DNA of 9,115 nt, from positions 1 through 9,115 of the forward strand of contig JAGGZB010000186.1 of assembly GCA_021162225.1 (NCBI GenBank), written 5' to 3'. This document shows positions 1 through 5,246 of the stretch, in pieces; position 1 is the first letter of the stretch, and each line of letters starts with the position of its first letter. This stretch comes from Candidatus Bathyarchaeota archaeon (GTDB lineage: Archaea; Thermoproteota; Bathyarchaeia; Bathyarchaeales; DTEX01). Below the pieces are notes generated by a model. That model worked only from the letters and a program-made list of their open reading frames with translations, did no database searches and was not told where the DNA came from. A program made the translations under genes and the position numbers.

Positions 1-166
1 GTCTAATTTGAACCCGTTTACGCGAGAGTAGAGATACTCTATGTGTATAATCTTCTGACAGATTCCCCCTCGTGAACTTAACTATCTTAGGCTGAGGAGC
101 CCCATGTATATACTCTACTCTCGAATATGGAACTCCTTTTACCCTACGGTAGTTACGTGCCTTCAT
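1..166 (-). CDS. rpl10e: Large ribosomal subunit protein L10e (uL16), N-terminal part
   Basis: Partial gene: the first 55 codons are present and the rest lies beyond the left edge. L10e is the archaeal/eukaryotic form of uL16, a 50S subunit protein near the A-site tRNA and the central protuberance. The translation begins MKARNYRRVKGVPYSR and continues with YIHGAPQPKIVKFTRGN. This matches the family's conserved N-terminus (basic YR..KG.PYTR block, then EYI.G.P.PKI..F..G), so identification rests on a run of family residues rather than length. The ATG at 166-164 has a strong Shine-Dalgarno site, GGAGGTG (174-180), seven bases upstream. A TATA-like element lies further upstream in the gap to the dCTP deaminase-like gene, so the gene can be transcribed alone, though read-through from that gene 57 bases upstream is also possible. 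Confidence 0.88.
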   Translation of the reverse strand, partial: MKARNYRRVKGVPYSRVEYIHGAPQPKIVKFTRGNLSEDYTHRVSLLSRKRVQIR

Positions 167-198
167 CTTTCCACACCTCCTTTATCCAAAGGATGGAG

Positions 199-208
199 AT
201 ATTTAAAT
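199..208 (-). promoter_or_regulatory. TATA-like element upstream of rpl10e
   Basis: On the minus strand this reads ATTTAAATAT, a good archaeal TATA-like box. A start of transcription about 25 bases downstream would fall near 178. That gives a very short leader of about 12 bases, with the Shine-Dalgarno site at its extreme 5' end. This tight spacing is why the element is only a candidate; co-transcription from the upstream gene would also supply a leader. Confidence 0.45.
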
Positions 209-223
209 CTTCATTTCTGAGAC

Positions 224-745
224 TTATTCCCTTAGTGGCTTTCTCTTAAACCATATCTTTGCGAGTTCGTCATAATTGTCGAATACCCTCTTCAATATCG
301 GTATGTAGAACTCTATCTCCTCGTCAGTCATGTACTGGAACTGATACTCGCCCATGTAAGGGGAGGGTTTTCCGATCCTTGTTATAAACTCTATATGTAT
401 CAGCGGATCCCCCTTCCTTATAGTTATAGGCTTCCTATCGTTGCTTAGGTTGACGAGCTCCAGCGCGAGTCTACCCACGAAGCCACTGTGAACCTTCGCG
501 GCGTTCAGGAAGGATAAGCCAGCACGGCCATACTTGCTCTTCGCTGTCAGGTGCGCTACGTACCCCGGAGGAGTAAAGACTATTTCCTTTGAGATCAAAT
601 TTCTGTGCTCAAGATAGTTTAGGGTAACTTCCTCCTTCACTGTTAGAACATAGCCATCTCCATCTAAAAGATTCATGTCAAATGGATAGATGCACTTGTA
701 CTTTTCAATTAATTCCATCAGTTTGTCTTTTCCGAGGATGCACAT
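224..745 (-). CDS. dcd: dCTP deaminase / dUTPase-superfamily protein
   Basis: The 173-residue product belongs to the trimeric dCTP deaminase/dUTPase fold, which makes dUMP precursors or removes dUTP for thymidylate synthesis. The core AKSKYGRAGL (residues 68-77) aligns with the family's RSSLAR.G motif, keeping the Ser (S70) and Arg (R74). LALELVNL (93-100) carries the expected catalytic Glu (E96), and SPYMGEYQ (128-135) resembles the PYRGNYQ tail of archaeal dCTP deaminases. Unusually, the DPG(W/F) motif reads HSGF (86-89), so the normal Asp is His. The ATG at 745 is preferred because GGTGG lies six bases upstream and MCILGKDKL matches the family's usual M.L.D.DI start. A GTG at 754 would add three residues. 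Length is normal for the family. Whether it deaminates dCTP, hydrolyses dUTP or acts on another nucleotide is not settled. Confidence 0.75.
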   Translation of the reverse strand: MCILGKDKLMELIEKYKCIYPFDMNLLDGDGYVLTVKEEVTLNYLEHRNLISKEIVFTPPGYVAHLTAKSKYGRAGLSFLNAAKVHSGFVGRLALELVNLSNDRKPITIRKGDPLIHIEFITRIGKPSPYMGEYQFQYMTDEEIEFYIPILKRVFDNYDELAKIWFKRKPLRE

Positions 746-788
746 TCCCGCCACCGATTCTTTTTCTCAGCCTCAAAACATAAGGTAC

Positions 789-830
789 GAATATTATTTA
801 AAAGAATAGCTAATAAGCGACATAATATTC
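789..830. repeat. 9-bp inverted repeat bracketing the dcd promoter
   Basis: GAATATTAT at 789-797 and its exact reverse complement ATAATATTC at 822-830 are separated by 24 bases. The left arm touches the TATA-like box of the dcd-family gene and the right arm lies just upstream of it. Arm centres are 33 bp apart, close to three helical turns, so a dimeric or looping regulator could contact both on one DNA face. The arms are entirely AT apart from one G/C each, so chance is not excluded. Confidence 0.4.
795..804 (-). promoter_or_regulatory. TATA-like element upstream of the dcd-family gene
   Basis: The minus strand reads CTTTTAAATA here. Transcription starting about 25 bases downstream would begin near 773, giving a leader of roughly 20-30 bases before the GTG at 754 or ATG at 745. 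It sits between the arms of the inverted repeat at 789-830. The remainder of the 746-937 gap holds only this promoter and a weak T5 run on the minus strand (889-893) that could help end the aldolase transcript. Confidence 0.5.
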
Positions 831-937
831 TAGGCGATGACTTCTTTTCACATCTAGAACGAGGAGACAAACAAATACCACATATATGAAAAATGAGGAT
901 TGATTGAGGAAGGAGAAGATGTAAGACCGGGCGGCCT

Positions 938-1966
938 TTACTCTCCCCGCACGATCTCTATATCGCTTAATGAATCAACGTACTTCTTATACCACGGCCT
1001 CGCTTTTCCCTCGGTTATATCAACTAGTTCATTGAGTCTTTTAACACCCGTGGTTAATAGAAACTCGTCCGTATCCTCTCTTCCGATGGCTTCCTTCCAT
1101 ATCGCTCTTCCACAGAGGAAGCCTGAAGCCCCATTCTCAACAGCATATTTGAGGTTCTCTCTGAATTCCTCATAGTCGACTCCGGCGCTTAGAATCACCC
1201 ATGGAATCTGGCTGGCTTCATCAAGCTCCTTGCAAGCCTCAGATGGATCTTGCCCTAGCTCCTCAGCATATTTTAGATTTACCGGGAACTCAGCTTTGAG
1301 AACATCGACGCAATATTCAGGCTTCGTCAGCTCTTTAGCAGTTTCAATAACTATCTCAGGTCTTATCTTCGAGAATTCTTTAGGATCGCGTTTCTTATGT
1401 GGGCCTCCCTCAAGAGAGTGAGAGACTGGTTCCAGCAGGAAGGCTATGTCATACTTTTCACATGCTCTTCCAACAGCCTTGACCATTGATTCCTGATATT
1501 TCCTTGTCGGGCTGTCTGGGCGGTAATAGACTAGCATCTTAACTGCGGCTGCCCCTCTGTTTTTGATTTTCAAGACTGCTTCTTCAACGTTTAGTCCCCC
1601 GAAGATCTGAACTTGAGGCGCGAATTCTCCTTTTCCACCATATCCACTTGCCTCTACGCTCATAAGCACGCCTACATCCGCACGTATGTCACATGCCTTA
1701 AGAAATTCACGCTCATAGGAGTAGTCTGGATCCACAAGCACGCCGCTTGCTCTTCCAGGACTCTTCTTTCCGACAAGATTTTTTATTAAAGCCATCTTAG
1801 CCTTCTTCATTTGCTCGGGTGTAACACTTCCGGGGTCTTGAGGGTTTATCATTCTCTTTAAGGATCCCCTCTGATCCGTGGCCACTATCGTGAACTGTCC
1901 TTGAGAATTAGCGATGTGCATTAATCCTTCGAATTTACCATTCGTCATTACTCCATTTTTTCTCAT
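938..1966 (-). CDS. lacD: LacD-family class I aldolase (tagatose-1,6-bisphosphate aldolase-like)
   Basis: The 342-residue product is a Schiff-base (class I) TIM-barrel aldolase of the LacD family. Known members split tagatose 1,6-bisphosphate, and relatives also act on fructose 1,6-bisphosphate or sulfofructose phosphate, yielding dihydroxyacetone phosphate plus an aldehyde. Family residues visible are DQR (31-33), Lys143 in VKMLVYY, Glu179 in LLEPVSHS, the Schiff-base Lys224 in DVLKAEFPV, and Arg287 in CGRAIW, likely a phosphate ligand. No membrane or signal segment is seen. The start chosen is the ATG at 1966, with GGGGGAG (1971-1977) four bases upstream. An upstream in-frame ATG at 2017 falls inside the TATA-like box and is rejected; an ATG at 1948 is possible. 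No other lactose or tagatose pathway gene is nearby, so the substrate in this organism is open; a role as a central sugar-bisphosphate aldolase is an inference. Confidence 0.85.
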   Translation of the reverse strand: MRKNGVMTNGKFEGLMHIANSQGQFTIVATDQRGSLKRMINPQDPGSVTPEQMKKAKMALIKNLVGKKSPGRASGVLVDPDYSYEREFLKACDIRADVGVLMSVEASGYGGKGEFAPQVQIFGGLNVEEAVLKIKNRGAAAVKMLVYYRPDSPTRKYQESMVKAVGRACEKYDIAFLLEPVSHSLEGGPHKKRDPKEFSKIRPEIVIETAKELTKPEYCVDVLKAEFPVNLKYAEELGQDPSEACKELDEASQIPWVILSAGVDYEEFRENLKYAVENGASGFLCGRAIWKEAIGREDTDEFLLTTGVKRLNELVDITEGKARPWYKKYVDSLSDIEIVRGE

Positions 1967-2015
1967 GAATCTCCCCCTTGTGTTATGTGCAGAGAATAAA
2001 AAATGTAGATCTATC

Positions 2016-2024
2016 ATTTAAATT
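2016..2024 (-). promoter_or_regulatory. TATA-like element of the lacD-family gene
   Basis: The minus strand reads ATTTAAATG preceded by a short A-rich BRE-like stretch. A start about 25 bases downstream (near 1994) gives a leader of about 28 bases that contains the Shine-Dalgarno site at 1971-1977. This placement supports the start codon at 1966. Confidence 0.55.
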
Positions 2025-2031
2025 TTTGCTG

Positions 2032-2075
2032 AAAACGGTGCACAAGTGAGTTAATACTCGATGATTCGCCGTTTT
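2032..2075 (-). terminator. Stem-loop with trailing U-run after the unknown gene (possible terminator or operator)
   Basis: AAAACGG (2032-2038) and CCGTTTT (2069-2075) are perfect reverse complements with a 30-base loop, inside which GAGT/ACTC (2048-2051 and 2056-2059) could form a small second stem. On the minus strand the structure begins three bases after the stop codon of the unknown gene and its 3' arm ends in UUUU, as in a terminator. It also lies directly upstream of the lacD-family TATA-like box, so an operator role is an alternative. Archaea usually terminate at U-runs without needing a hairpin. Confidence 0.35.
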
Positions 2076-2078
2076 GTT

Positions 2079-2723
2079 TTATGAGTTTTCTATTCTAACG
2101 CTCTGCTCCCATATCTCCTTTCGGGCGAAGTAGTAATCGTATCTCTTTACGAGATCTATGAATCTTTCGATAGTGTATACGGTGAAGTGGAAGTGTCTGT
2201 TTTCGACGTGTTCGTGAATCTCAAGATCACGGGTCTCCTCAGGAGTTAGCTCCTTCATTAATTTCTCTGAGAGTCCAGTCTCCACAGGAATCTCCACTCC
2301 GTACCCAGGCATTCCCTTCTTTGAAACCATGGCCCTCACTGTCCATCTATCCTCTCCGATAACCAGAACCATGTATATTGTGAAATCGTTGATCCTCTTC
2401 TTCCAGAGTCCGTGATCTTGATACTCCCATTCTTTCTCGAGCTCTTTCACGGAATTTATGAAATCATTTATCTCATCTCGTGTAAATGATTCATTAATCG
2501 TTAATTTAGGAGGCATAAATATTCCGGGATGCATAGCTTTTAGGATTAGGAGCTTCGACAGCTGATTTTGCCTCGTAATATAAACGTAGAAAAGGGTGCC
2601 TTCTTCAGATACTCTTCGGGTCATCATTGAGCTGAAGTTTCTCTTGCTGAAGTCTATGAAGAATGGTGGAACTTCAAGCGTAAGATGTTTTCTCCCAAGC
2701 CTAAAGTACACTTTCTTCATCAT
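2079..2723 (-). CDS. Conserved-looking protein of unknown function with a histidine cluster
   Basis: I do not recognise this 214-residue protein. It looks soluble: no signal peptide and no membrane helix, with many charged and aromatic residues. A notable segment is HEHVENRHFHF (170-180), with four His and two Glu in eleven residues, which could bind a metal, though this is only inference. The region 81-101 looks helical and charged, and 112-133 has alternating hydrophobic residues suggesting beta strands. The start is taken as the first ATG of an ATGATG at 2723-2718, since GAGGT (2728-2732) lies just upstream. An in-frame ATG at 2750 would add nine residues and would make the mRNA leaderless if the TATA-like box at 2772-2783 is used. 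It is divergent from the P-loop kinase gene, sharing a short intergenic region, and may be regulated together with it. Confidence 0.7.
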   Translation of the reverse strand: MMKKVYFRLGRKHLTLEVPPFFIDFSKRNFSSMMTRRVSEEGTLFYVYITRQNQLSKLLILKAMHPGIFMPPKLTINESFTRDEINDFINSVKELEKEWEYQDHGLWKKRINDFTIYMVLVIGEDRWTVRAMVSKKGMPGYGVEIPVETGLSEKLMKELTPEETRDLEIHEHVENRHFHFTVYTIERFIDLVKRYDYYFARKEIWEQSVRIENS

Positions 2724-2771
2724 ATTGACCTCGAGGAATAATTCATTCATCTTTTAATCTATTGTTGATGC

Positions 2772-2783
2772 TATATGTATTTC
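2772..2783 (-). promoter_or_regulatory. TATA-like element upstream of the unknown minus-strand gene
   Basis: On the minus strand this AT-rich stretch contains AAATACATATA. A start 25 bases downstream would fall near 2750, exactly at the upstream ATG (leaderless translation), or would give a 27-base leader to the ATG at 2723 that has a Shine-Dalgarno site. Confidence 0.35.
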
Positions 2784-2800
2784 GCCTAGGACAAAGCAAA

Positions 2801-2809
2801 GATATAAAG
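2801..2809 (+). promoter_or_regulatory. TATA-like element of the P-loop kinase gene (leaderless)
   Basis: GATATAAAG preceded by AGCAAA looks like a BRE plus TATA pair. Its centre lies about 24 bases before the ATG at 2828, the distance expected between a TATA box and the transcription start in archaea. No Shine-Dalgarno sequence precedes that ATG, so the transcript is probably leaderless. Confidence 0.55.
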
Positions 2810-2827
2810 TGGCCATCATACATTATC

Positions 2828-3517
2828 ATGTTAGAAATGCTCATAATTGTCTGCGGCCTTCCAGCAACTGGAAAAAGCACACTTGCAAAACATCTTGCTG
2901 TCGATTTAGGCGGAGAAATTCTTAGAACAGATATTATAAGGAGAGAATTATTCAAAGATGCTTCTCTTAAGGAAGTTTTAGAGTCAAAGGATCCTATGCG
3001 GTACGATCTTGAGAGAGTATTTGACAGACAGAAGGTCATACCAGAGAAATATCAGCGCATGATTTGGAGACAGAAAGAGATGGTTTATGATGAACTTCTC
3101 AAACGAGTTGAGAGATTATTAAAGAAGGGAGCAAATGTAATTCTTGATGGAACATTCTACAAGAGGAATCTTAGGGATAGGATATACTCCTTATCTAGGA
3201 GAATGAAAACTCGTACGTACCTGATCGAGTGTAGATGTTCAGAGACAGTCATTAAGAAGAGAGTTGCTGGAAGGCGAAGGATTAGAGATGAAGCTTCAAA
3301 CGTGGATAAGATGCGGATTTACTACATCGTGAAAAAGGCTTATGAATCCCCGCTCTCAGATCCCGTTCCAATAATCCTTTTTGACACGTACCAAGAGAAG
3401 TTTGAGATCAGAAATGGCGAACTCGGAGGTGAAGATCTTCGCCGAATAGTTGAATCTATTGGAAGGTTTGTTCGAAGATTCTCTACATCTGCTCCGCGTA
3501 CTCTCTGCTCATCTTAA
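2828..3517 (+). CDS. P-loop kinase of the COG0645 type (zeta-toxin/gluconokinase-like ATP-binding protein)
   Basis: The 229-residue product is a small-molecule-kinase-like P-loop NTPase. Walker A is GLPATGKST (10-18), RTDIIRREL (33-41) is the usual substrate-side motif after strand 2, and VILDGTF (104-110) is the Walker B-like strand. The basic stretch at 143-154 (KKRVAGRRRIRD) fits a lid. Homologues form the C-terminal half of fused proteins annotated as bifunctional aminoglycoside phosphotransferase/ATP-binding protein; here it stands alone. The ATG at 2828 is chosen because the P-loop follows directly and the TATA-like box sits about 24 bases upstream with no ribosome binding site. An upstream TTG at 2762 would precede the promoter. 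An ATG at 2837 is an alternative. The last 35 bp overlap the end of the convergent phosphotransferase-like gene. Its substrate is unknown, and no drug resistance is shown. Confidence 0.82.
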   Translation: MLEMLIIVCGLPATGKSTLAKHLAVDLGGEILRTDIIRRELFKDASLKEVLESKDPMRYDLERVFDRQKVIPEKYQRMIWRQKEMVYDELLKRVERLLKKGANVILDGTFYKRNLRDRIYSLSRRMKTRTYLIECRCSETVIKKRVAGRRRIRDEASNVDKMRIYYIVKKAYESPLSDPVPIILFDTYQEKFEIRNGELGGEDLRRIVESIGRFVRRFSTSAPRTLCSS

Positions 3518-4496
3518 AGTACCTTTCGGCTATCCTCATAGACTCCCATTTTTCCTCGCCGGATATGTTTGGATCATTTATTTTAAAACTGGTCACCTTA
3601 CCCCTTACGTAGGCTCTATAGCACTTGTAGAACGGCAAAACTTCCAGGAAATCTTCTTTTTCACCGCTGTATTCAAGATATCTGTTTAGAAGTATGTCGG
3701 AGAGATCATTTCTTCCGAGAAATTCAAGATCCATAAGCAGAAAGGCAATATCTGAAGCTATATCTGAGTACCTGAACCGCTTATTAAATTCTATAGCGTC
3801 GTATATGTAAATCCTATCGTCAGTGACGAATATATTTCCAGAGTGAAGATCACCGTGACATTCTCTTATTTTTCCTTCTTTTATTCTAAGCTCAAAGAGA
3901 TTTCTCCTACTCTTCAAAAAACTCTGAACCATATTACGGATGAAGTAGAAATCTTTTTGATGTATCGTCTTCCCGATGAAACTTCTAGTCTGGCTAAAGT
4001 TTTCATCCCAGTTGAACTTCACAATATCAATGGATCCATACTTTTCAATCTCTTTGCTTGTCTCTGCTTTTTTGTGGAAATCTGAGAGTATCCTAGCTAT
4101 TTCATCGATGACGCTTGAGCTGACTTTCTCCTTCTTTAGAAGCTCAGACATTAATGCCTCTTGAGGCAGCTCCCTCATCTTCACGGTATACTCCACAATA
4201 TTCCCGGGGCCATTAACTTTTATGGAGCCCTTAAAAGAGGTTATTGGAAAAACTCCTAGATACATATCTCCGCATAATCTCCTATTCAGACGAACTTCCT
4301 CTTCGCAGTAGAACTTTCTTTTATCAAGTGTTGTGAAATCTAGAAAGCCAAAGTTCACGGGCTTCTTGATCTTGTATGCGAATCGCCCAGTTAGAAATAT
4401 ATAGGAAATATGGGTCTGAAGCATCTTCACGTACAGAACTTCTTCATCATATGCTTCTGGTCTCTTTAAGGCGTTTATAACAGCTTTCTGCAACAT
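3483..4496 (-). CDS. Aminoglycoside phosphotransferase-like kinase of the COG2187 type
   Basis: The 337-residue product has the protein-kinase-like APH fold. The N-terminal lobe has the family pattern HISYIFLTGRFAYKIKKPV (29-47), with the ATP-binding Lys among K42/K44/K45, followed by NFGFLDF and CEEEVRLNRRL (64-74), which carries the helix-C Glu. The catalytic loop HGDLHSGN (214-221) holds the base Asp216 and Asn221, and the metal-binding Asp is in IYDAIEFN (231-238). This is the N-terminal half of the bacterial COG2187-COG0645 fusion; here its usual partner is the separate convergent gene. The ATG at 4496 has GGTG (4506-4509) nine bases upstream, an acceptable site. The true substrate is unknown and the aminoglycoside name reflects fold only. 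The gene end overlaps the P-loop kinase gene by 35 bp, so the transcripts are complementary at their 3' ends. Confidence 0.85.
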   Translation of the reverse strand: MLQKAVINALKRPEAYDEEVLYVKMLQTHISYIFLTGRFAYKIKKPVNFGFLDFTTLDKRKFYCEEEVRLNRRLCGDMYLGVFPITSFKGSIKVNGPGNIVEYTVKMRELPQEALMSELLKKEKVSSSVIDEIARILSDFHKKAETSKEIEKYGSIDIVKFNWDENFSQTRSFIGKTIHQKDFYFIRNMVQSFLKSRRNLFELRIKEGKIRECHGDLHSGNIFVTDDRIYIYDAIEFNKRFRYSDIASDIAFLLMDLEFLGRNDLSDILLNRYLEYSGEKEDFLEVLPFYKCYRAYVRGKVTSFKINDPNISGEEKWESMRIAERYFKMSREYAEQM

Positions 4497-4567
4497 CCAT
4501 CTTCACACCAAGATCCTTAAGCTAATGTTTCTCTGAGGATACTTAGTGAATGACTACAGTACTATAG

Positions 4568-4577
4568 TTATAATTTA
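4568..4577 (-). promoter_or_regulatory. Possible TATA-like element of the APH-like kinase gene
   Basis: The minus strand reads TAAATTATAA between the PadR stop codon and the kinase start. Transcription would begin near 4546, giving a leader of about 50 bases. It is weak evidence in an AT-rich gap; read-through from the PadR gene is an alternative. Confidence 0.3.
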
Positions 4578-4583
4578 GCTTCT

Positions 4584-5147
4584 CTATTCATCCTTTTTCA
4601 TTTCCTCTATTAACTCTTCCTCCCTAGATCTTATCTGCCCGATTAGCTTTGAGAGCACATTCATAGTGTTTTGCAAACTCTGCCTCAAGCGTCTTAACGC
4701 TTCAATTCTTTCCTCTAGAGAAGCATCTTTCTTCAAGAGCAAAATCTTTAATGCGGATTCCATCACAGGAGGGAGATTAACCTCATCAATTATTTCCAGT
4801 CTGGCTAGCTCTTGAAAGAACCATCTTCTGATCGACGATGCTAGTTCGAAATGTTTTTCAACCGCTTCCTTGAATACCTCTATGCCCTTACTTGTTATGT
4901 GGTATATTTTTCTCCTCTCCTCCGGCAGCCACTCTCCCTTAATTAAATGCCTATCCTCTAGCTCCTTCAATGCCGGATATATTCCACCAGCAGTTGGAGT
5001 TATGATCCCCAAAGTCCATTTCTTAATCTCTTTCATTATCTCGTATCCATGCAGAGGTCTACGCATCAGAACTAGCAATACAGCCATCTTCAAGTAGCCT
5101 TTCTGCATTTGATCTTTCCACTTTGCAGCTATCTCTGTAGGCTCCAT
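4584..5147 (-). CDS. PadR-family transcriptional regulator
   Basis: The 187-residue product has a PadR winged-helix domain (about 17-95). LVLMRRPLHGYEIMKEI (26-42) is the family's LL...P.HGYEI...I motif, TAGGIYPALKELEDRHLI (52-69) is the recognition helix region, and RRKIYHITSKG (78-88) is the wing with the Y.IT..G signature. The C-terminal region (about 130-185) is long, charged and helical and probably gives the coiled-coil dimer arm. PadR proteins usually repress adjacent genes, often membrane or efflux genes, and release DNA on binding a ligand. The ATG at 5147 has GGAGGT (5151-5156) three bases upstream. It is divergent from the ABC-type operon with 99 bases between start codons, so control of that operon and of itself is the natural inference. 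The inducer cannot be read from the sequence. Confidence 0.92.
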   Translation of the reverse strand: MEPTEIAAKWKDQMQKGYLKMAVLLVLMRRPLHGYEIMKEIKKWTLGIITPTAGGIYPALKELEDRHLIKGEWLPEERRKIYHITSKGIEVFKEAVEKHFELASSIRRWFFQELARLEIIDEVNLPPVMESALKILLLKKDASLEERIEALRRLRQSLQNTMNVLSKLIGQIRSREEELIEEMKKDE

Positions 5148-5170
5148 GAAACCTCCCCGATATTAAGAAC

Positions 5171-5194
5171 TCAAACATATATAAGAAAGTTTGA
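5171..5194. promoter_or_regulatory. Inverted repeat TCAAAC-N12-GTTTGA, candidate PadR operator
   Basis: The arms are 5171-5176 and 5189-5194, perfectly complementary, centred in the divergent region between the PadR and ABC ATPase genes. Arm spacing is 18 bp centre to centre. The right arm abuts the plus-strand TATA-like box, so a bound dimer would block TBP/TFB on that side and the predicted start or box on the other. The assignment to PadR rests on position alone. Confidence 0.45.
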
Positions 5195-5210
5195 TATATA
5201 AAAATTTAAA
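5194..5210. promoter_or_regulatory. Back-to-back TATA-like elements for the PadR gene and the ABC operon
   Basis: ATATATAAAAA (5194-5204) followed by TTTAAA (5205-5210) can serve as a TATA box on the plus strand, with transcription of the ABC operon starting near 5222-5230. Read on the minus strand, TTTTTATATAT gives a PadR start near 5172 and a leader of about 25 bases. A second ATATATAA at 5177-5184, 17 bases upstream in direct orientation, is an alternative box. Which box serves which gene cannot be decided from the sequence alone. Confidence 0.5.
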
Positions 5211-5246
5211 TGACTCCCTGAAACTCCCTCTCGGCATAAAGGCGAA

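Noticed and set aside
23..123. 11-bp inverted repeat CGAGAGTAGAG (23-33) / CTCTACTCTCG (113-123)
   Set aside because: Both arms lie inside conserved L10e codons and the 79-base loop is long; it is most simply explained by coding sequence and chance.
900..1421. Open frames on the plus strand across the aldolase gene
   Set aside because: They are antisense to well-conserved aldolase codons, lack family features and have no convincing ribosome binding sites.
1967..2017. Upstream extension of the LacD-family aldolase from an ATG at 2017
   Set aside because: The codon falls within the TATA-like box and the extra residues do not resemble the family; the ATG at 1966 has a strong ribosome binding site.
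2762..2827. Upstream extension of the P-loop kinase from a TTG codon
   Set aside because: This segment contains the TATA-like box, has no ribosome binding site, and the family's P-loop normally begins within about ten residues of the start.
3843..4164. Two plus-strand open frames inside the APH-like kinase gene
   Set aside because: They are antisense to the catalytic-domain region, low-complexity in sequence and have no recognisable domain.
3483..4496. Reading the APH-like gene as an antibiotic-resistance determinant
   Set aside because: The fold and HGDLHSGN loop are shared by many small-molecule kinases; the COG2187 pattern is distinct from classic aminoglycoside-modifying enzymes and nothing nearby suggests a resistance cassette.
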